NCBI GenBank assembly: GCA_016198645.1
Contig: JACQIE010000056.1
Location: 1-18,098, forward strand
From: Candidatus Aenigmatarchaeota archaeon
GTDB taxonomy: Archaea; Aenigmatarchaeota; Aenigmatarchaeia; GW2011-AR5
Length of the DNA stretch: 18,098 bases
Direction of reading: 5' to 3'
Shown here: in pieces, positions 5,680-13,720 of the stretch
Layout of the letters: every line of letters begins with the position of its first letter
Numbering within the stretch: position 1 is the stretch's first letter
The notes under the pieces: generated by a model
Databases searched by the model: none
Told to the model about the DNA's origin: nothing
The model's input: the letters and a program-made list of their open reading frames with translations, nothing else
Program-made: the position numbers and the translations under genes

Positions 5680-6391
5680 AGCTATTGTTCTGGCGGGCGG
5701 CACAGCGGAAAGGCTGAAGCCGCTCACCGAAAACATGCCGAAACCCCTCATAGACGTGAACGGCAGGCACATGATAGATGACATAATTGACAAGCTTGAA
5801 GCTGCGGGCATACGGGAAATCTATGTTTCCACGAACGAAAGATTCGAGGAGCCGTTCAGGGCGTGGTCGAAAGGCAGGAACGTGAAACTCGTGGTGGAGA
5901 AAATGCCCGGCGGCAAAAAACTTGGCGCCATAGCCGGGCTTGCTTACGTGGCAGGAAAAGAAAAAATAGCCGGCGATTGCCTCGTCATCGCGGGGGACAA
6001 CCTGTTCGGGTTCGACCTGAAAGATTTCATCGCTTTTTATCACGCCAAGAAGAAGCCCGTTGTGGCGGCATACGACGTCAAAAGCAGGGAACGCGCCAGC
6101 CAGTTCGGCGTAATCACGGAAGTGAACGGGAAGATAACGAGCTTTGAGGAGAAGCCTGAAAAACCAAAAAGCACGCTTGCCGCGACAGCCTGCTACATCT
6201 TCCCGCAGGAAGCGCTCAATTCTATGGGTGAATACCTGCGTCTGGGCAACGCCCGCGACTCGCCCGGAAACTTTATTGCATGGCTTGCAGGGCGCACGGG
6301 CGTTTACGCGTATATCTTCGATAATTACTGGTTCGACATCGGTACGCTCGAGTCCTTAAAAGAAGCGCGAGCGTTCATGAAAAGGCTTTAA
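5666..6391 (+). CDS. Sugar-1-phosphate nucleotidyltransferase (NDP-sugar pyrophosphorylase)
   Basis: A 241-residue enzyme of the nucleotidyl-transferase family. The N-terminal signature is IVLAGGTAERLKPLTENMPKPLIDVNG, with the GG-x-x-x-RL nucleotide loop (11-17) and catalytic-lysine PKPL (25-28). The metal- and sugar-binding GDN is in VIAGDNLFGFD (about 106-116). ASQFGVI and SFEEKPEKPKS match sugar-binding segments, and DNYWFDIGTLESLKEA is the usual C-terminal box. It makes an NDP-sugar from a sugar-1-phosphate and NTP. The substrate (glucose, mannose or other) cannot be read from sequence. There is no left-handed beta-helix acyltransferase domain. The start is GTG at 5666 (TTG at 5669 is an alternative), inside the end of the OB-fold gene. 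The phosphohexomutase at 9427-10749 could supply its substrate. Confidence 0.88.
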   Translation: MLEIKAIVLAGGTAERLKPLTENMPKPLIDVNGRHMIDDIIDKLEAAGIREIYVSTNERFEEPFRAWSKGRNVKLVVEKMPGGKKLGAIAGLAYVAGKEKIAGDCLVIAGDNLFGFDLKDFIAFYHAKKKPVVAAYDVKSRERASQFGVITEVNGKITSFEEKPEKPKSTLAATACYIFPQEALNSMGEYLRLGNARDSPGNFIAWLAGRTGVYAYIFDNYWFDIGTLESLKEARAFMKRL

Positions 6392-6416
6392 TCTTTGCTG
6401 AGGATAGCGATACTTC

Positions 6417-6851
6417 ATGCGCGAAGTCCTTGAGCTCGTGGACAGCTATCTCAGCATCCGCGAATTGAACAGCCCCGAATTTGAAGAGCGGGCGCGGCAG
6501 ATGGGTTACGTTGCCATAACGTATATGGATGGACAGTTCCCTATTGTGCTGCTGAGAAAGGCTGTGACGCTCGGCAATCCTTCAGAATTTATAGAAGGTG
6601 CCATGGCAACCGGTTACGTGCCTTCCACACTCACCGTATACGATTGGAAGCGCAATTATGCTGCAATACTGAACCGCAAACGCAATGTCATCGCGGGCTG
6701 GCGCCAGACGGGCGGGATTGGAGAACTGCTGTATCCTCATCTTATATCAGACAACGACGTTCCCATACTGAGCGGACTGGCGGAAAGCATCGGAATGCAG
6801 CCGGAACTGCCCCGCATATTTCAGGAAGCGCTTGGTGCATCGTCGAAATGA
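6417..6851 (+). CDS. Conserved-looking hypothetical protein
   Basis: I do not recognise this 144-residue soluble protein. It has an acidic helical N-terminus (about 1-28), a central mixed region with a beta-strand pair (YVAITYMDGQFPIVLL, written 31-46) and helical C-terminal segments ending in an acidic stretch. A basic, Trp-containing patch (YDWKRNYAAILNRKRN, about 75-90) might bind nucleic acid, but no motif is recognised. The ATG at 6417 lies about 27 bp from a TATA-like CTTTAAT that falls at the very end of the upstream gene (6385-6391), so it may have its own leaderless transcript. It converges on recQ, whose stop lies 3 bases after its own. Base composition matches the neighbours. Confidence 0.6.
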   Translation: MREVLELVDSYLSIRELNSPEFEERARQMGYVAITYMDGQFPIVLLRKAVTLGNPSEFIEGAMATGYVPSTLTVYDWKRNYAAILNRKRNVIAGWRQTGGIGELLYPHLISDNDVPILSGLAESIGMQPELPRIFQEALGASSK

Positions 6852-6854
6852 TAT

Positions 6855-8903
6855 TCACTTCTTCAATCTCACTATCCGTATCTCTTCCGCCGGAGCAACG
6901 GGCTTCGCGCCGCTGCGCAACGCCCCGCGTATGGCATCCTGCCGCTCTTTCGGGATGATGCCGTCAATGTTCACGTCCTTCCCCAATATTAGAAGCGACT
7001 CAACGTGGAAGAGTATTTCTTTTTCCGCGAGCGAACGCTTCGCGGCTATCTCGCCGATGCTTAACCCGCTGTTGACAAGCTCCAGCGTTTCCAGATAGTT
7101 AGCGGCAAGCGTGGGCACACTGCCCCTTGACGGGCGCTCGGCAATGCCACGCTCGCTGCAATACTCGCGTATTTTTTTCAGGAACGCCGGGCCGTAGCGC
7201 TTCAGCTTGGCTTCGCCCACGCCGTGCACGCTTTTCAGCGACGGCAGGCTTTGCGGATAATAGGAAGCCATCTCTTTCAGCGAGCGGTCGGGAAATATCA
7301 TGTACGGCGGGACGCCTTCCGCGTCCGCCATTGCCTTGCGCAATGCGCGCAGCACCCCGAAGAGCCCGGGCTCCACGATTTCGTGCGATGCTATCCGCGC
7401 CTCGCCCGGCTTCGTCAGAAGCACGCCCTCTTTTCCGTAAAGCACGCTCATGCTTTTTTCGTTCAGTTTCAGCACCGGATAATCGCCGTTTGTCACGCCA
7501 ATAAACCCGCCGGCTGCCAGCTCGCGTATAAAAGATATCCACTGCTTTTGCGTGTATTCTGCGCCTGAATTGAAAGATTTTTTCATTACATGATGCGGGC
7601 GCACGTTTTTGCCGGCCGTGAGAACGGATGCCACGTAACTGGCGCCGAAGCTCTGCCCTGTCTCGTAAATGCACTGGAATATTTTTTTCGATATGCCTGT
7701 GGCGTCCATGGTTTCTTTCGGAGTCAGGCAGTTATCGCACTTGCCGCAGTTGCCGCCGAAAGACTCGCCGAAGTATCCGAGCACAAACTTGCGGCGGCAC
7801 ACGCTGCTTTCGCAATACTCCAGCATCTCGTCCAACTTGGCATACGCCAGCTGCCGCTTTTTCGGGCTGGGTATGCTTTTGTCCATCATGCTTTTCAGTT
7901 TCCATGCATCCCCGCGGCTGAAGAAAAGTATGCAGTCGGACGGCAGCCGGTCGCGCCCGGCGCGCCCGGTTTCCTGATAATAACCCTCAATGCTCTTCGG
8001 GACGTCATAATGAATAACGTAGCGTATGTTGGGCTTGTCTATGCCCATCCCGAATGCTATGGTGGCGACGATTATCTGGGCGTCGTCGCGCTTGAACAGG
8101 TCCTGATTGTTCTCCCGCTCAAAATCGGAAAGCCCGGCATGGTAAGGCAGCGCCTTGAACCCTTTTTTTTCAAGCTTTGAAGCTATCTGCTCCGTTTCCT
8201 TCTTGGCGAGACAGTATATTATTCCGGACTCTTCGCGATGGGCGTTCAGATATTCAACCAGCTGCTCAAACGCATTTTCTTTCGGGCGTATGTAATATGT
8301 GAGATTGTCGCGGTTGAAACTCGTTTTATGCACGGCAGGCTCCCTCAACCTGAGCGTTCTTACTATATCGTCACGCACCTGCTCAACGGCTGTCGCCGTC
8401 AACGCGATTATCGGCACGGAGGGAAAGGTATCGCGCAAGACGCGAAGATTTCGATAATCCGGCCGGAACTCATGCCCCCATTCGGAAATGCAATGAGCTT
8501 CATCGACAGCAAAAAGCCCTATCTTCACCATTTTCAGGAACGAAATAAACTCGGGCGAAGAGAGCCGTTCCGGAGCGACATAAAGAATTTTCTTTTTGCC
8601 GCACAATATCTCCAGTTTCTCTTCCTCTATCTCTCTTTCAGAAAGCGACGAGTTTATGAATGCCGCGCTTATTCCGTTCATCCGCAACGAGTCGACCTGG
8701 TCCTTCATCAGCGCGATGAGCGGGGAAACGACGACCGTTATCCCTTCCTTGAGCAGGGCGGGCAGCTGATAACACAGCGACTTGCCGCTGCCCGTGGGCA
8801 TCAGCACGAAGACGTCCTTCCCTGCGAGAACGTCATTTATCACCGCGCTCTGTTCGGGATACAGCGAAGAAAAGCCGAAATGCTTCTTGAGAATATCATT
8901 CAT
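6855..8903 (-). CDS. recQ: RecQ-family ATP-dependent 3'-5' DNA helicase
   Basis: 682 residues. The helicase core has Walker A PTGSGKS (36-42), the DEAH box (134-137), the RecQ aromatic-rich loop EWGHEFRPDY (141-150) and motif VI QETGRAGRD (310-318). The RQC zinc-binding module has C364, C369, C386 and C389/C392 (CGKCDNC). An HRDC domain lies at about 530-590 (SLPSLKSVHGVGEAKLKRYG). A C-terminal HTH of the type often appended to RecQ (about 600-655, SGLSIGEIAAKRSLAEKEI) makes it longer than the approximately 610-residue E. coli protein. RecQ unwinds recombination intermediates and stalled forks. This full domain set is a bacterial type, so past transfer is likely; the typical archaeal relative is Hel308. 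ATG 8903 lies 26 bp from a TATA-like AATAAAAGG (8924-8932). Confidence 0.95.
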   Translation of the reverse strand: MNDILKKHFGFSSLYPEQSAVINDVLAGKDVFVLMPTGSGKSLCYQLPALLKEGITVVVSPLIALMKDQVDSLRMNGISAAFINSSLSEREIEEEKLEILCGKKKILYVAPERLSSPEFISFLKMVKIGLFAVDEAHCISEWGHEFRPDYRNLRVLRDTFPSVPIIALTATAVEQVRDDIVRTLRLREPAVHKTSFNRDNLTYYIRPKENAFEQLVEYLNAHREESGIIYCLAKKETEQIASKLEKKGFKALPYHAGLSDFERENNQDLFKRDDAQIIVATIAFGMGIDKPNIRYVIHYDVPKSIEGYYQETGRAGRDRLPSDCILFFSRGDAWKLKSMMDKSIPSPKKRQLAYAKLDEMLEYCESSVCRRKFVLGYFGESFGGNCGKCDNCLTPKETMDATGISKKIFQCIYETGQSFGASYVASVLTAGKNVRPHHVMKKSFNSGAEYTQKQWISFIRELAAGGFIGVTNGDYPVLKLNEKSMSVLYGKEGVLLTKPGEARIASHEIVEPGLFGVLRALRKAMADAEGVPPYMIFPDRSLKEMASYYPQSLPSLKSVHGVGEAKLKRYGPAFLKKIREYCSERGIAERPSRGSVPTLAANYLETLELVNSGLSIGEIAAKRSLAEKEILFHVESLLILGKDVNIDGIIPKERQDAIRGALRSGAKPVAPAEEIRIVRLKK

Positions 8904-8936
8904 GCGAAGAGAGGCATTCCAATCCTTTTATTGGTT

Positions 8937-9341
8937 TCACTTCTTCACTTTGCCATTAAGAACGCCAATGTCCGCCGCGCCGTTCTCCGTTAACCCTACG
9001 TATGCTTCCCTGCCGCCGTATTTTATCGTCATCTCGCCGGTGTATCTGGCGCCGGGCATATAGCCGATGTTGCTTATTTTTGATTTTTCTATCCGCTGCT
9101 TAAGCCCCAAATGAAGCAGCGCGCTAAGCCACGGCTCTATGACGACGGAGTCGGGATATATTTCCACTTTGTTGACGACCAGCATTATTGACGCCCATAT
9201 GCCGATTATGATAAGCGACGCGGGAACGTACCCGGGCAACTGGAAATAAGCGAGATAAAATACCAGAAGAAGCACGGGCGTGTTGAAAAACGCGAAGAAT
9301 TTCGAGCGGAGCGAATTCATCACGACTATGCGGCTGGGCAT
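8937..9341 (-). CDS. Small membrane protein with two TM helices and a PH-like domain
   Basis: 134 residues. Two adjacent hydrophobic helices (about 22-36, TPVLLLVFYLAYFQL, and 40-57, ASLIIIGIWASIMLVV) are followed by a soluble beta-rich domain. The pattern VEIYPDSVVIEPW ... GLKQRIEKSKISNIGYMPG ... GEMTIKYGGREAYVGL resembles bacterial PH (bPH2/YdbT-like) domains. The function of these domains in archaea is unknown. Start choice is open: ATG 9341 is 27 bp from CTTAAG (9365-9370, minus), and ATG 9320 (residue 8, MNSLRS) is about 27 bp from CCTATAAAATT (9342-9352, minus). The gene ends 33 bp before recQ, which has its own TATA-like box in the gap, so the two are probably separate units. Confidence 0.6.
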   Translation of the reverse strand: MPSRIVVMNSLRSKFFAFFNTPVLLLVFYLAYFQLPGYVPASLIIIGIWASIMLVVNKVEIYPDSVVIEPWLSALLHLGLKQRIEKSKISNIGYMPGARYTGEMTIKYGGREAYVGLTENGAADIGVLNGKVKK

Positions 9342-9426
9342 AATTTTATAGGACTGTGGAGATACTTAAGCGTTGTATTTTAATGCATACGGCAGAAACG
9401 CGACGAGAAGTTGACGACTGCCTGAA

Positions 9427-10749
9427 TTAATCCGACTCTTCCATCGCTTTGCGCAGCGCCGTGGAGAACTTTTCCTTCAGTGCTGCGAAGGTTTTTTCGT
9501 TTCTCGATTCTACAGTGAGGCGAATCATCGGCGAGGTGTTGGAAGCGCGCATGAGCGCCCAGCCTCCGGCTTCGCGGACGAGAACGCCGTCCATTTTCTC
9601 GGCGTTCGGAAATATTCTTTTCAGCTTCTCTATCACGGTGAACTTCCTGTCGTCACTGCAGTCAAATGCGAAGCGCCCGAACGGGTAGCGCGGAACGCGT
9701 GCGGCTGTTGCGGACAACGCTTCGTTGCGTTCCGACAATGCCACGGCTGCGTATAAGCTCACCGCCATCGCATCGTCAAAGGGCAGCAGCGATGGTATAA
9801 TGTAATGACCGGCGCTTTCGACGCCGAAACACGCCTTCAATTTGTGCGCTGCATCCACGATAAATGTATGCCCTACGGGCTGGCGGTGGACGGAACGGGA
9901 AAACTCCTGCGCCACGTTATCAAGGCTCATGGAACACTCAATATTAGCTACGACGTCTCCTTTTTCCGTGGGCGCAAGCTTTGATAATATGAGATAGGAC
10001 GACTGTTCTGCGCCCAGCACGTTGCCCGCCTCATCTGCAAGTATCATCCGGTCTGCGTCGCCGTCATACGCTATGCCCACGTCCTTCTTCGCTTTTCTTA
10101 ACTCGGCCAGCGGGTCTATGTTGGGCTCGGAGTTGCGGGACGGCGTCTCCGACAACACATCGTATATGCCCTGCACATCAAAGCCGGCTTCGCCGAACAG
10201 CCGCTTCGCCACGACGGAAGCCATGCCGTTTCCGCAGTCAAGCGCGACGTGCATTTTCTTTTTTGCCTTCAGTCTTGACGTGAGATACGCAATATACTCG
10301 CGAATAGCTGCGCTGCTGTCCACGGCATTCACATTGCTTTTATCATCAGCCATCCGATTAAGCGCGAAAAAACCGTCCCTTATTTCATCATTCTCTTTTT
10401 CCGCAAAACCGCGGCCATCGGCATGGAAAAATTTCATGCCGGTCCATTCCCGCGGCAGGTGCGAAGCCGTCACATACGCAAGCGGCATGGCACGCTTCCA
10501 TGCGTAAAACATCGCGACTCCCAGCGGAACGAGCCCCACGTCATGCACGGCGAAGCCTGCACGGTTTATTCCCGACGCCAGCATTTTTTTCATCTGGGCG
10601 CTGGACGAGCGCATATCCATGCCTACGACTACGTCGCACTTCACTTGCCCTGCCATAACATAGCCGAGCTTTTCGGCGTCCTCCGTTGCCATGTCTGCGC
10701 CAAATATGCCGCGTATATCGTAGCTGCGGAAAATGCTGCGTGAAACCAT
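9427..10749 (-). CDS. Phosphomannomutase/phosphoglucomutase (alpha-D-phosphohexomutase)
   Basis: 440 residues with the four-domain layout of the superfamily. The N-terminus RSIFRSYDIRGIFG is diagnostic. The phosphoserine loop is TASHLPREWTG with Ser96. The Mg loop is DGDADR (229-234). The sugar-binding loop is ESAGH (311-315). The C-terminal phosphate-binding loop is RASNTSP (401-407). It interconverts hexose 6- and 1-phosphates, feeding NDP-sugar synthesis. Two loops depart from the usual TASHNP and GE.SGH, which may affect substrate choice; glucose, mannose or glucosamine specificity cannot be read. A TATA-like ATATTTAAAT (10781-10790, minus) implies a leader of about 11 nt before the ATG at 10749. 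The gene stands alone as a single transcription unit. Confidence 0.9.
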   Translation of the reverse strand: MVSRSIFRSYDIRGIFGADMATEDAEKLGYVMAGQVKCDVVVGMDMRSSSAQMKKMLASGINRAGFAVHDVGLVPLGVAMFYAWKRAMPLAYVTASHLPREWTGMKFFHADGRGFAEKENDEIRDGFFALNRMADDKSNVNAVDSSAAIREYIAYLTSRLKAKKKMHVALDCGNGMASVVAKRLFGEAGFDVQGIYDVLSETPSRNSEPNIDPLAELRKAKKDVGIAYDGDADRMILADEAGNVLGAEQSSYLILSKLAPTEKGDVVANIECSMSLDNVAQEFSRSVHRQPVGHTFIVDAAHKLKACFGVESAGHYIIPSLLPFDDAMAVSLYAAVALSERNEALSATAARVPRYPFGRFAFDCSDDRKFTVIEKLKRIFPNAEKMDGVLVREAGGWALMRASNTSPMIRLTVESRNEKTFAALKEKFSTALRKAMEESD

Positions 10750-10972
10750 GCGAACCCGTGGGAAAATACGCCCAGAAATGATTTAAATATATGCTGATGC
10801 ATTAAAATGATATGAACAAAGCAGAGCCTACGGCATGCGTCATGCTTAGCTATGCCTATTCCAAATTTTCCGCTTTCCTGCAGTAGGGAACGGGATGATT
10901 CTGAGTTCAGATGACCGTCGCGGGTCCATTATGCAAAATTTACAGTTAATGATTAACAAAGAGGTGAAAAAA
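10750..10972. other. Intergenic stretch: phosphohexomutase promoter, rest unexplained
   Basis: 223 bp. The left part holds the minus-strand TATA-like box (10781-10790) of the phosphohexomutase gene. On the plus strand the final 12 bases hold the GAGGTG Shine-Dalgarno (10961-10966) of the zinc-ribbon gene. A 24-codon ATG reading frame (10812-10886) has no SD or well-placed TATA box. No tRNA or box C/D RNA could be found. Confidence 0.4.
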
Positions 10973-11122
10973 ATGAACGATACGCCGATATGCTGCGGCA
11001 AGAGGATGAAGGTGAGCCTGGAGCTCGGCAGATTCCTTGAAGCCCGCTGCGACAAGTGTGACGACACGATTTACATAAAGAAGACGGCAGGCATGCAGAA
11101 GCCGACACTTATAGACGACTAA
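10973..11122 (+). CDS. Zinc-ribbon microprotein
   Basis: A 49-residue protein with a four-cysteine zinc ribbon: CC in TPICCGKRM (residues 7-8) and C26/C29 in RCDKC. The C-terminus is lysine- and Asp-containing (IYIKKTAGMQKPTLIDD). Such single-ribbon proteins in archaea are often nucleic-acid or protein adaptors, but no specific role is known. I start it at ATG 10973 because GAGGTG lies 6 bases upstream (10961-10966). An in-frame upstream extension to 10895 lacks an SD and would add a tail of unrelated composition. It is one of few genes here with a strong SD. Its stop overlaps the convergent prolidase stop by 4 bases. Confidence 0.65.
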   Translation: MNDTPICCGKRMKVSLELGRFLEARCDKCDDTIYIKKTAGMQKPTLIDD

Positions 11123-12069
11123 AATTGCGTGAGGTTTTTCAGCTTCCCGCGAAACACGAAGTCGTTCTCTATGCGCGCGCCGGTCTTGCCATAAATGCCC
11201 GGCTCTATGGTGAAGACCATGTTACGCTCCAGCACGCTATCGCTTTTCATGGAGAGCGAAGGCGATTCGTGGACTTCCAGCCCTATGCCGTGGCCTAATG
11301 AATGAATGAAATGATTTGCTTCGCTGCCGAGCTTTGCGCGCACGAATTCTTCGGCTTTCCGGGCTGCCATGCCTTCTTCCATGAACGCATAAAGCTCGCT
11401 TAATATTTCTTCCAAACGCCCGGTGCCGCCGATGGTGCGCGTGACGTCCGAGCAATAACCGCTGAAAACCACGCCGAAGTCTATCACAACGGGCAGTGTC
11501 ATCTTCACGGGCAACGGGACGTGGTGCGGAAAACGCGAATTTCTGCCGGATGCCACGATTGTGGGAAAAGAACGCTCAACGCCGAGCGAAAGCATTTTCG
11601 ATTCTATCAGCGCCTTCATCTCCGTTTCTTTGAGAGAACGGGAAAATTCGCGTTCCGCGTATTTCCAAACCCTGCCGGAAATCCGGCAGGCTTTTGTTAT
11701 GCGCGCTATCTCGTAATCCGTCTTGACTGCGCGTATTTTTTCCAGGTCGCCGGATATGTCAACGGCGCCCGGAAACTGCGACACTATCGCGCCGGAGTGC
11801 TTGAAATCTATGCCGACTTTCTTCCCTTCCAGCAGTGCCTTTACGTCAACGTTCAGCGAAGGCTTTACCCAGCCCTTTTTGGCGCGCCCGAACTCCATTG
11901 CGTTCGTTATCACGGACGCGGAAGAGAAGTCGTAAAGAAAGAAACTGGAAGAGACCGGGGAATTGGTGAAATAAAAATAATTCGGGTTGTACTCGCCACT
12001 GAAAAGCAGAATCGCGTCTACCTTTTCCGACAGCGTTTCCGCCCTTCCAAGCCGCAACCCCGCTTCCAT
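11119..12069 (-). CDS. pepQ: M24B metallopeptidase, Xaa-Pro dipeptidase/aminopeptidase
   Basis: 316 residues: an N-terminal creatinase-like domain (about 1-105) and a C-terminal pita-bread peptidase domain. All five metal ligands are present: D197 (VIDFG), D208 (SDVTRT), H260 (HSLGHGIGLEVHE), E289 (TIEPGIY) and E301 (IENDF). The substrate-binding H267 is in LEVHE. It cleaves an Xaa-Pro bond in short peptides in the cytoplasm. Whether it acts as a dipeptidase (PepQ) or aminopeptidase (PepP) is not certain; the size and short N-terminal domain suit the archaeal prolidase group. Its ATG shares one base with the dnaG stop (TGATG), so the two are co-translated. I see no functional link with the primase beyond compact operon packing. 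Confidence 0.9.
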   Translation of the reverse strand: MEAGLRLGRAETLSEKVDAILLFSGEYNPNYFYFTNSPVSSSFFLYDFSSASVITNAMEFGRAKKGWVKPSLNVDVKALLEGKKVGIDFKHSGAIVSQFPGAVDISGDLEKIRAVKTDYEIARITKACRISGRVWKYAEREFSRSLKETEMKALIESKMLSLGVERSFPTIVASGRNSRFPHHVPLPVKMTLPVVIDFGVVFSGYCSDVTRTIGGTGRLEEILSELYAFMEEGMAARKAEEFVRAKLGSEANHFIHSLGHGIGLEVHESPSLSMKSDSVLERNMVFTIEPGIYGKTGARIENDFVFRGKLKNLTQF

Positions 12070-13265
12070 CAGAAGTCCTCTTCTGTCATTATCGTTACGT
12101 TACTCTTCGCGACGCGCTCCCTGTATCCCGTGCCGACCAGCACGGATATCTTGCGCTGTATAGCCAGGTCAACAACCGACTGGTTGACCTTGCCGTCAAA
12201 GACAAGGGCGTACACGTTCCGGTAATCATCAAGCACGTTGCCCAGCTCGCTTATCGGAACTTTTGTCAGCACGTTCATCTCCCTGTCAAGCAGATACGCT
12301 GCCCTTGTGCCCGTAAGCTCTTCGAGCAGCGGCTTGAAATCGCTGAAAGAACCGCGCGCTTCCTCGCGCGGCTCTTCGTCCTGCGGCTCCTCCTGCACTT
12401 CCTCGTGTGAATCATGCTCAACGGAAGCCATGTTTTCCCTTTTCGCGTCTATCTTGGACTGGTCGACGGGCGCGCGCTCGCGCAGGGCTTTGTATATCTG
12501 CTTCTTCGTGAGCTCCTCGACTTCCTTGCCTTCCTCGGCATGCGCGATGTATTCGACATCGGCAATGGAAAGAAGCTTCTTTAAGTCCAAATCCCCTCCG
12601 CGGTCGCCGTCAACGAATGCAGTGGTTATCTTTTCCTTCGTCAAATCAAGCAGCGCTTGCGGCATCTTTGAGCCTTCACTGGCAACGACGTTCCTTATGC
12701 CGTGCTTTAGCAAGTTAAGCACGTCCGCCCTTCCTTCCACGACGATTATCTCGTCAGACGTCAGGATGTCCGGACCGCAGCTCAACCCCTTGTACACGGT
12801 TATCTCCGCCGCCCGCACTGCTTCCTTTATGCTTTCGGAGAGCGTCTGCGAATCGGGCACGCCGCCTTCCATCAGGGCGGCAAGTATCGCCTTGGCGCGG
12901 TCGACAACGTATTTTCTCTTCTGCGTTCTCACGTCTTCAACTTTCTCTACCTGAATTTCGGCGTCGCACGGGCCGACCTTCTCTATCGTTTCCAGAGCAG
13001 CCGCTATTAAGCTTGTTTCCGAAGCGTCAAGGCTGGAAGGTATGATTATCGTGGCAAATGCCTTGCCTTTGTTCGCCTTCACGTCGACTTCTATGCGCCC
13101 TATCCTGCCCGTGCGCTGAAGCTCGCGCAAATCGAGGTCCGTTCCCAGCAGCCCTTCGGTCTGCCCGAAAACGGCACCTATCACGTCCGGCCTCTCTACG
13201 ATGCCCTTGGCATACATCTTTGCATGAATAAGGTATTTCGCGAAATTCTGGGCCAGTTTGGCCAT
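12069..13265 (-). CDS. dnaG: Archaeal DnaG-type primase (TOPRIM), exosome-associated
   Basis: 398 residues. The N-terminal archaeal DnaG region opens YLIHAKMYAKGIVERPDVIG and GLLGTDLDLRELQRTGRIGR, which are diagnostic. The TOPRIM domain has the catalytic E177 in VVEGRADV (175-182) and the DxD motif in FVDGDRGGDLD (217-227). An acidic, Glu-rich linker (about 284-305) leads to a C-terminal domain (306-398) with LEELTGTRAAYLLDRE. In archaea this protein is a stable subunit of the RNA exosome and can synthesise short RNA primers; the replicative primase is PriS/PriL. The ATG at 13265 has the SD AGAGGTGA 7 bases upstream, in a hairpin. It is the first gene of the dnaG-pepQ pair. No obvious anomaly in active-site residues. 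Confidence 0.95.
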   Translation of the reverse strand: MAKLAQNFAKYLIHAKMYAKGIVERPDVIGAVFGQTEGLLGTDLDLRELQRTGRIGRIEVDVKANKGKAFATIIIPSSLDASETSLIAAALETIEKVGPCDAEIQVEKVEDVRTQKRKYVVDRAKAILAALMEGGVPDSQTLSESIKEAVRAAEITVYKGLSCGPDILTSDEIIVVEGRADVLNLLKHGIRNVVASEGSKMPQALLDLTKEKITTAFVDGDRGGDLDLKKLLSIADVEYIAHAEEGKEVEELTKKQIYKALRERAPVDQSKIDAKRENMASVEHDSHEEVQEEPQDEEPREEARGSFSDFKPLLEELTGTRAAYLLDREMNVLTKVPISELGNVLDDYRNVYALVFDGKVNQSVVDLAIQRKISVLVGTGYRERVAKSNVTIMTEEDF

Positions 13266-13340
13266 CTAATCACCTCTTTTTACAGAGGCAGAATCAGGCA
13301 TCCTGTAAGTAAGTCTTACTCTTTACTATTAAGCAAAAAT
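13266..13340 (-). promoter_or_regulatory. dnaG promoter, palindrome and SD hairpin
   Basis: On the minus strand the SD AGAGGTGA overlaps a hairpin whose arms are CCTCT and AGAGG (13284-13288 and 13273-13277) with a 6-nt loop. A 13-bp palindrome, AGTAAG-T-CTTACT (13308-13320), lies just upstream, between a TATA-like CTTAATAGT (about 13325-13333) and the expected transcription start near 13304. It could be an operator. The hairpin would present or hide the SD. Both roles are inferred. Confidence 0.4.
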
Positions 13341-13486
13341 TATCGACTTTCATATGCCTGACCTGCCTTGTTCGAATATTACCGAAAATAGTATGACCGC
13401 AAGGCTTTTAAGCGTTATCTCGATGACTGTATTTTGGAATTGTGGCACAAGAACGTTCTATGTGAATGCGCCGGATGGTGCAGCAC
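13341..13486. other. Gene-free gap between dnaG leader and UPF0235 gene
   Basis: About 145 bp. It contains a plus-strand TATA-like CTTTTAAG (13405-13412), with no convincing ORF after it that is not opposite the UPF0235 gene, and a perfect 10-bp palindrome AGAACGTTCT (13450-13459). A short transcript starting near 13435 is possible, but no tRNA, box C/D or H/ACA RNA could be drawn from it. Nothing further is supported. Confidence 0.3.
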
Positions 13487-13720
13487 TCATAGGATAACTT
13501 CCAAAACCTTTCTTCTTGACGAAGCGCCGCGAAGGATGCGCACGGCTGAATACTCCTTCGAAAGCTCGCGGATGATTTCATGGTTCGCCGCGTTGTTTTC
13601 GCGCTCCTCGCTTATCGTAATGAGCCACGTCTCGCCTTTGACCACGGAAAAGCGCGAACCTTGCCTGACTTTGACGTTTATTATCATAAAAATCAGCCTG
13701 CCGGTAACACCTGTCTTCAT
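13487..13720 (-). CDS. UPF0235 (DUF167) family protein
   Basis: 77 residues. The family pattern is visible: a start strand INVKVRQGSRFSV, the central EERENNAANHEIIRELSKEY (matching the 'PP..G.AN..li..la' block) and the end VRILRGASSRRKVLEVI (the 'v.i..G..sr.K.v.i' block). Proteins of this family (YggU in E. coli) are widespread with no known biochemical role. The family N-terminus aligns best with a start at residue 12 (MIINVKV, ATG at 13687), so the true gene may be 13487-13687. The longer start at 13720 falls inside the region spanned by a 9-bp inverted repeat. A TATA-like box CATTATAATTC (minus) lies near 13763-13773. Its function and neighbours give no further clue. Confidence 0.75.
   Translation of the reverse strand: MKTGVTGRLIFMIINVKVRQGSRFSVVKGETWLITISEERENNAANHEIIRELSKEYSAVRILRGASSRRKVLEVIL

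Noticed and set aside
7590..8180. 196-codon open frame opposite recQ
   Set aside because: Antisense shadow of a well-conserved helicase gene; no promoter or motif.
10812..10886. 24-codon ORF starting MNKAEPT
   Set aside because: No SD, TATA box not at leaderless distance, no recognisable motif and very short.
10880..10920. Box C/D RNA suggested by ATGATT, CTGA and ATGA motifs
   Set aside because: The C to D' distance leaves no guide sequence, and the boxes do not match the consensus.
10895..10972. In-frame upstream start for the zinc-ribbon microprotein
   Set aside because: GAGGTG 6 bases before the ATG at 10973 marks the start; upstream part has no conserved features.
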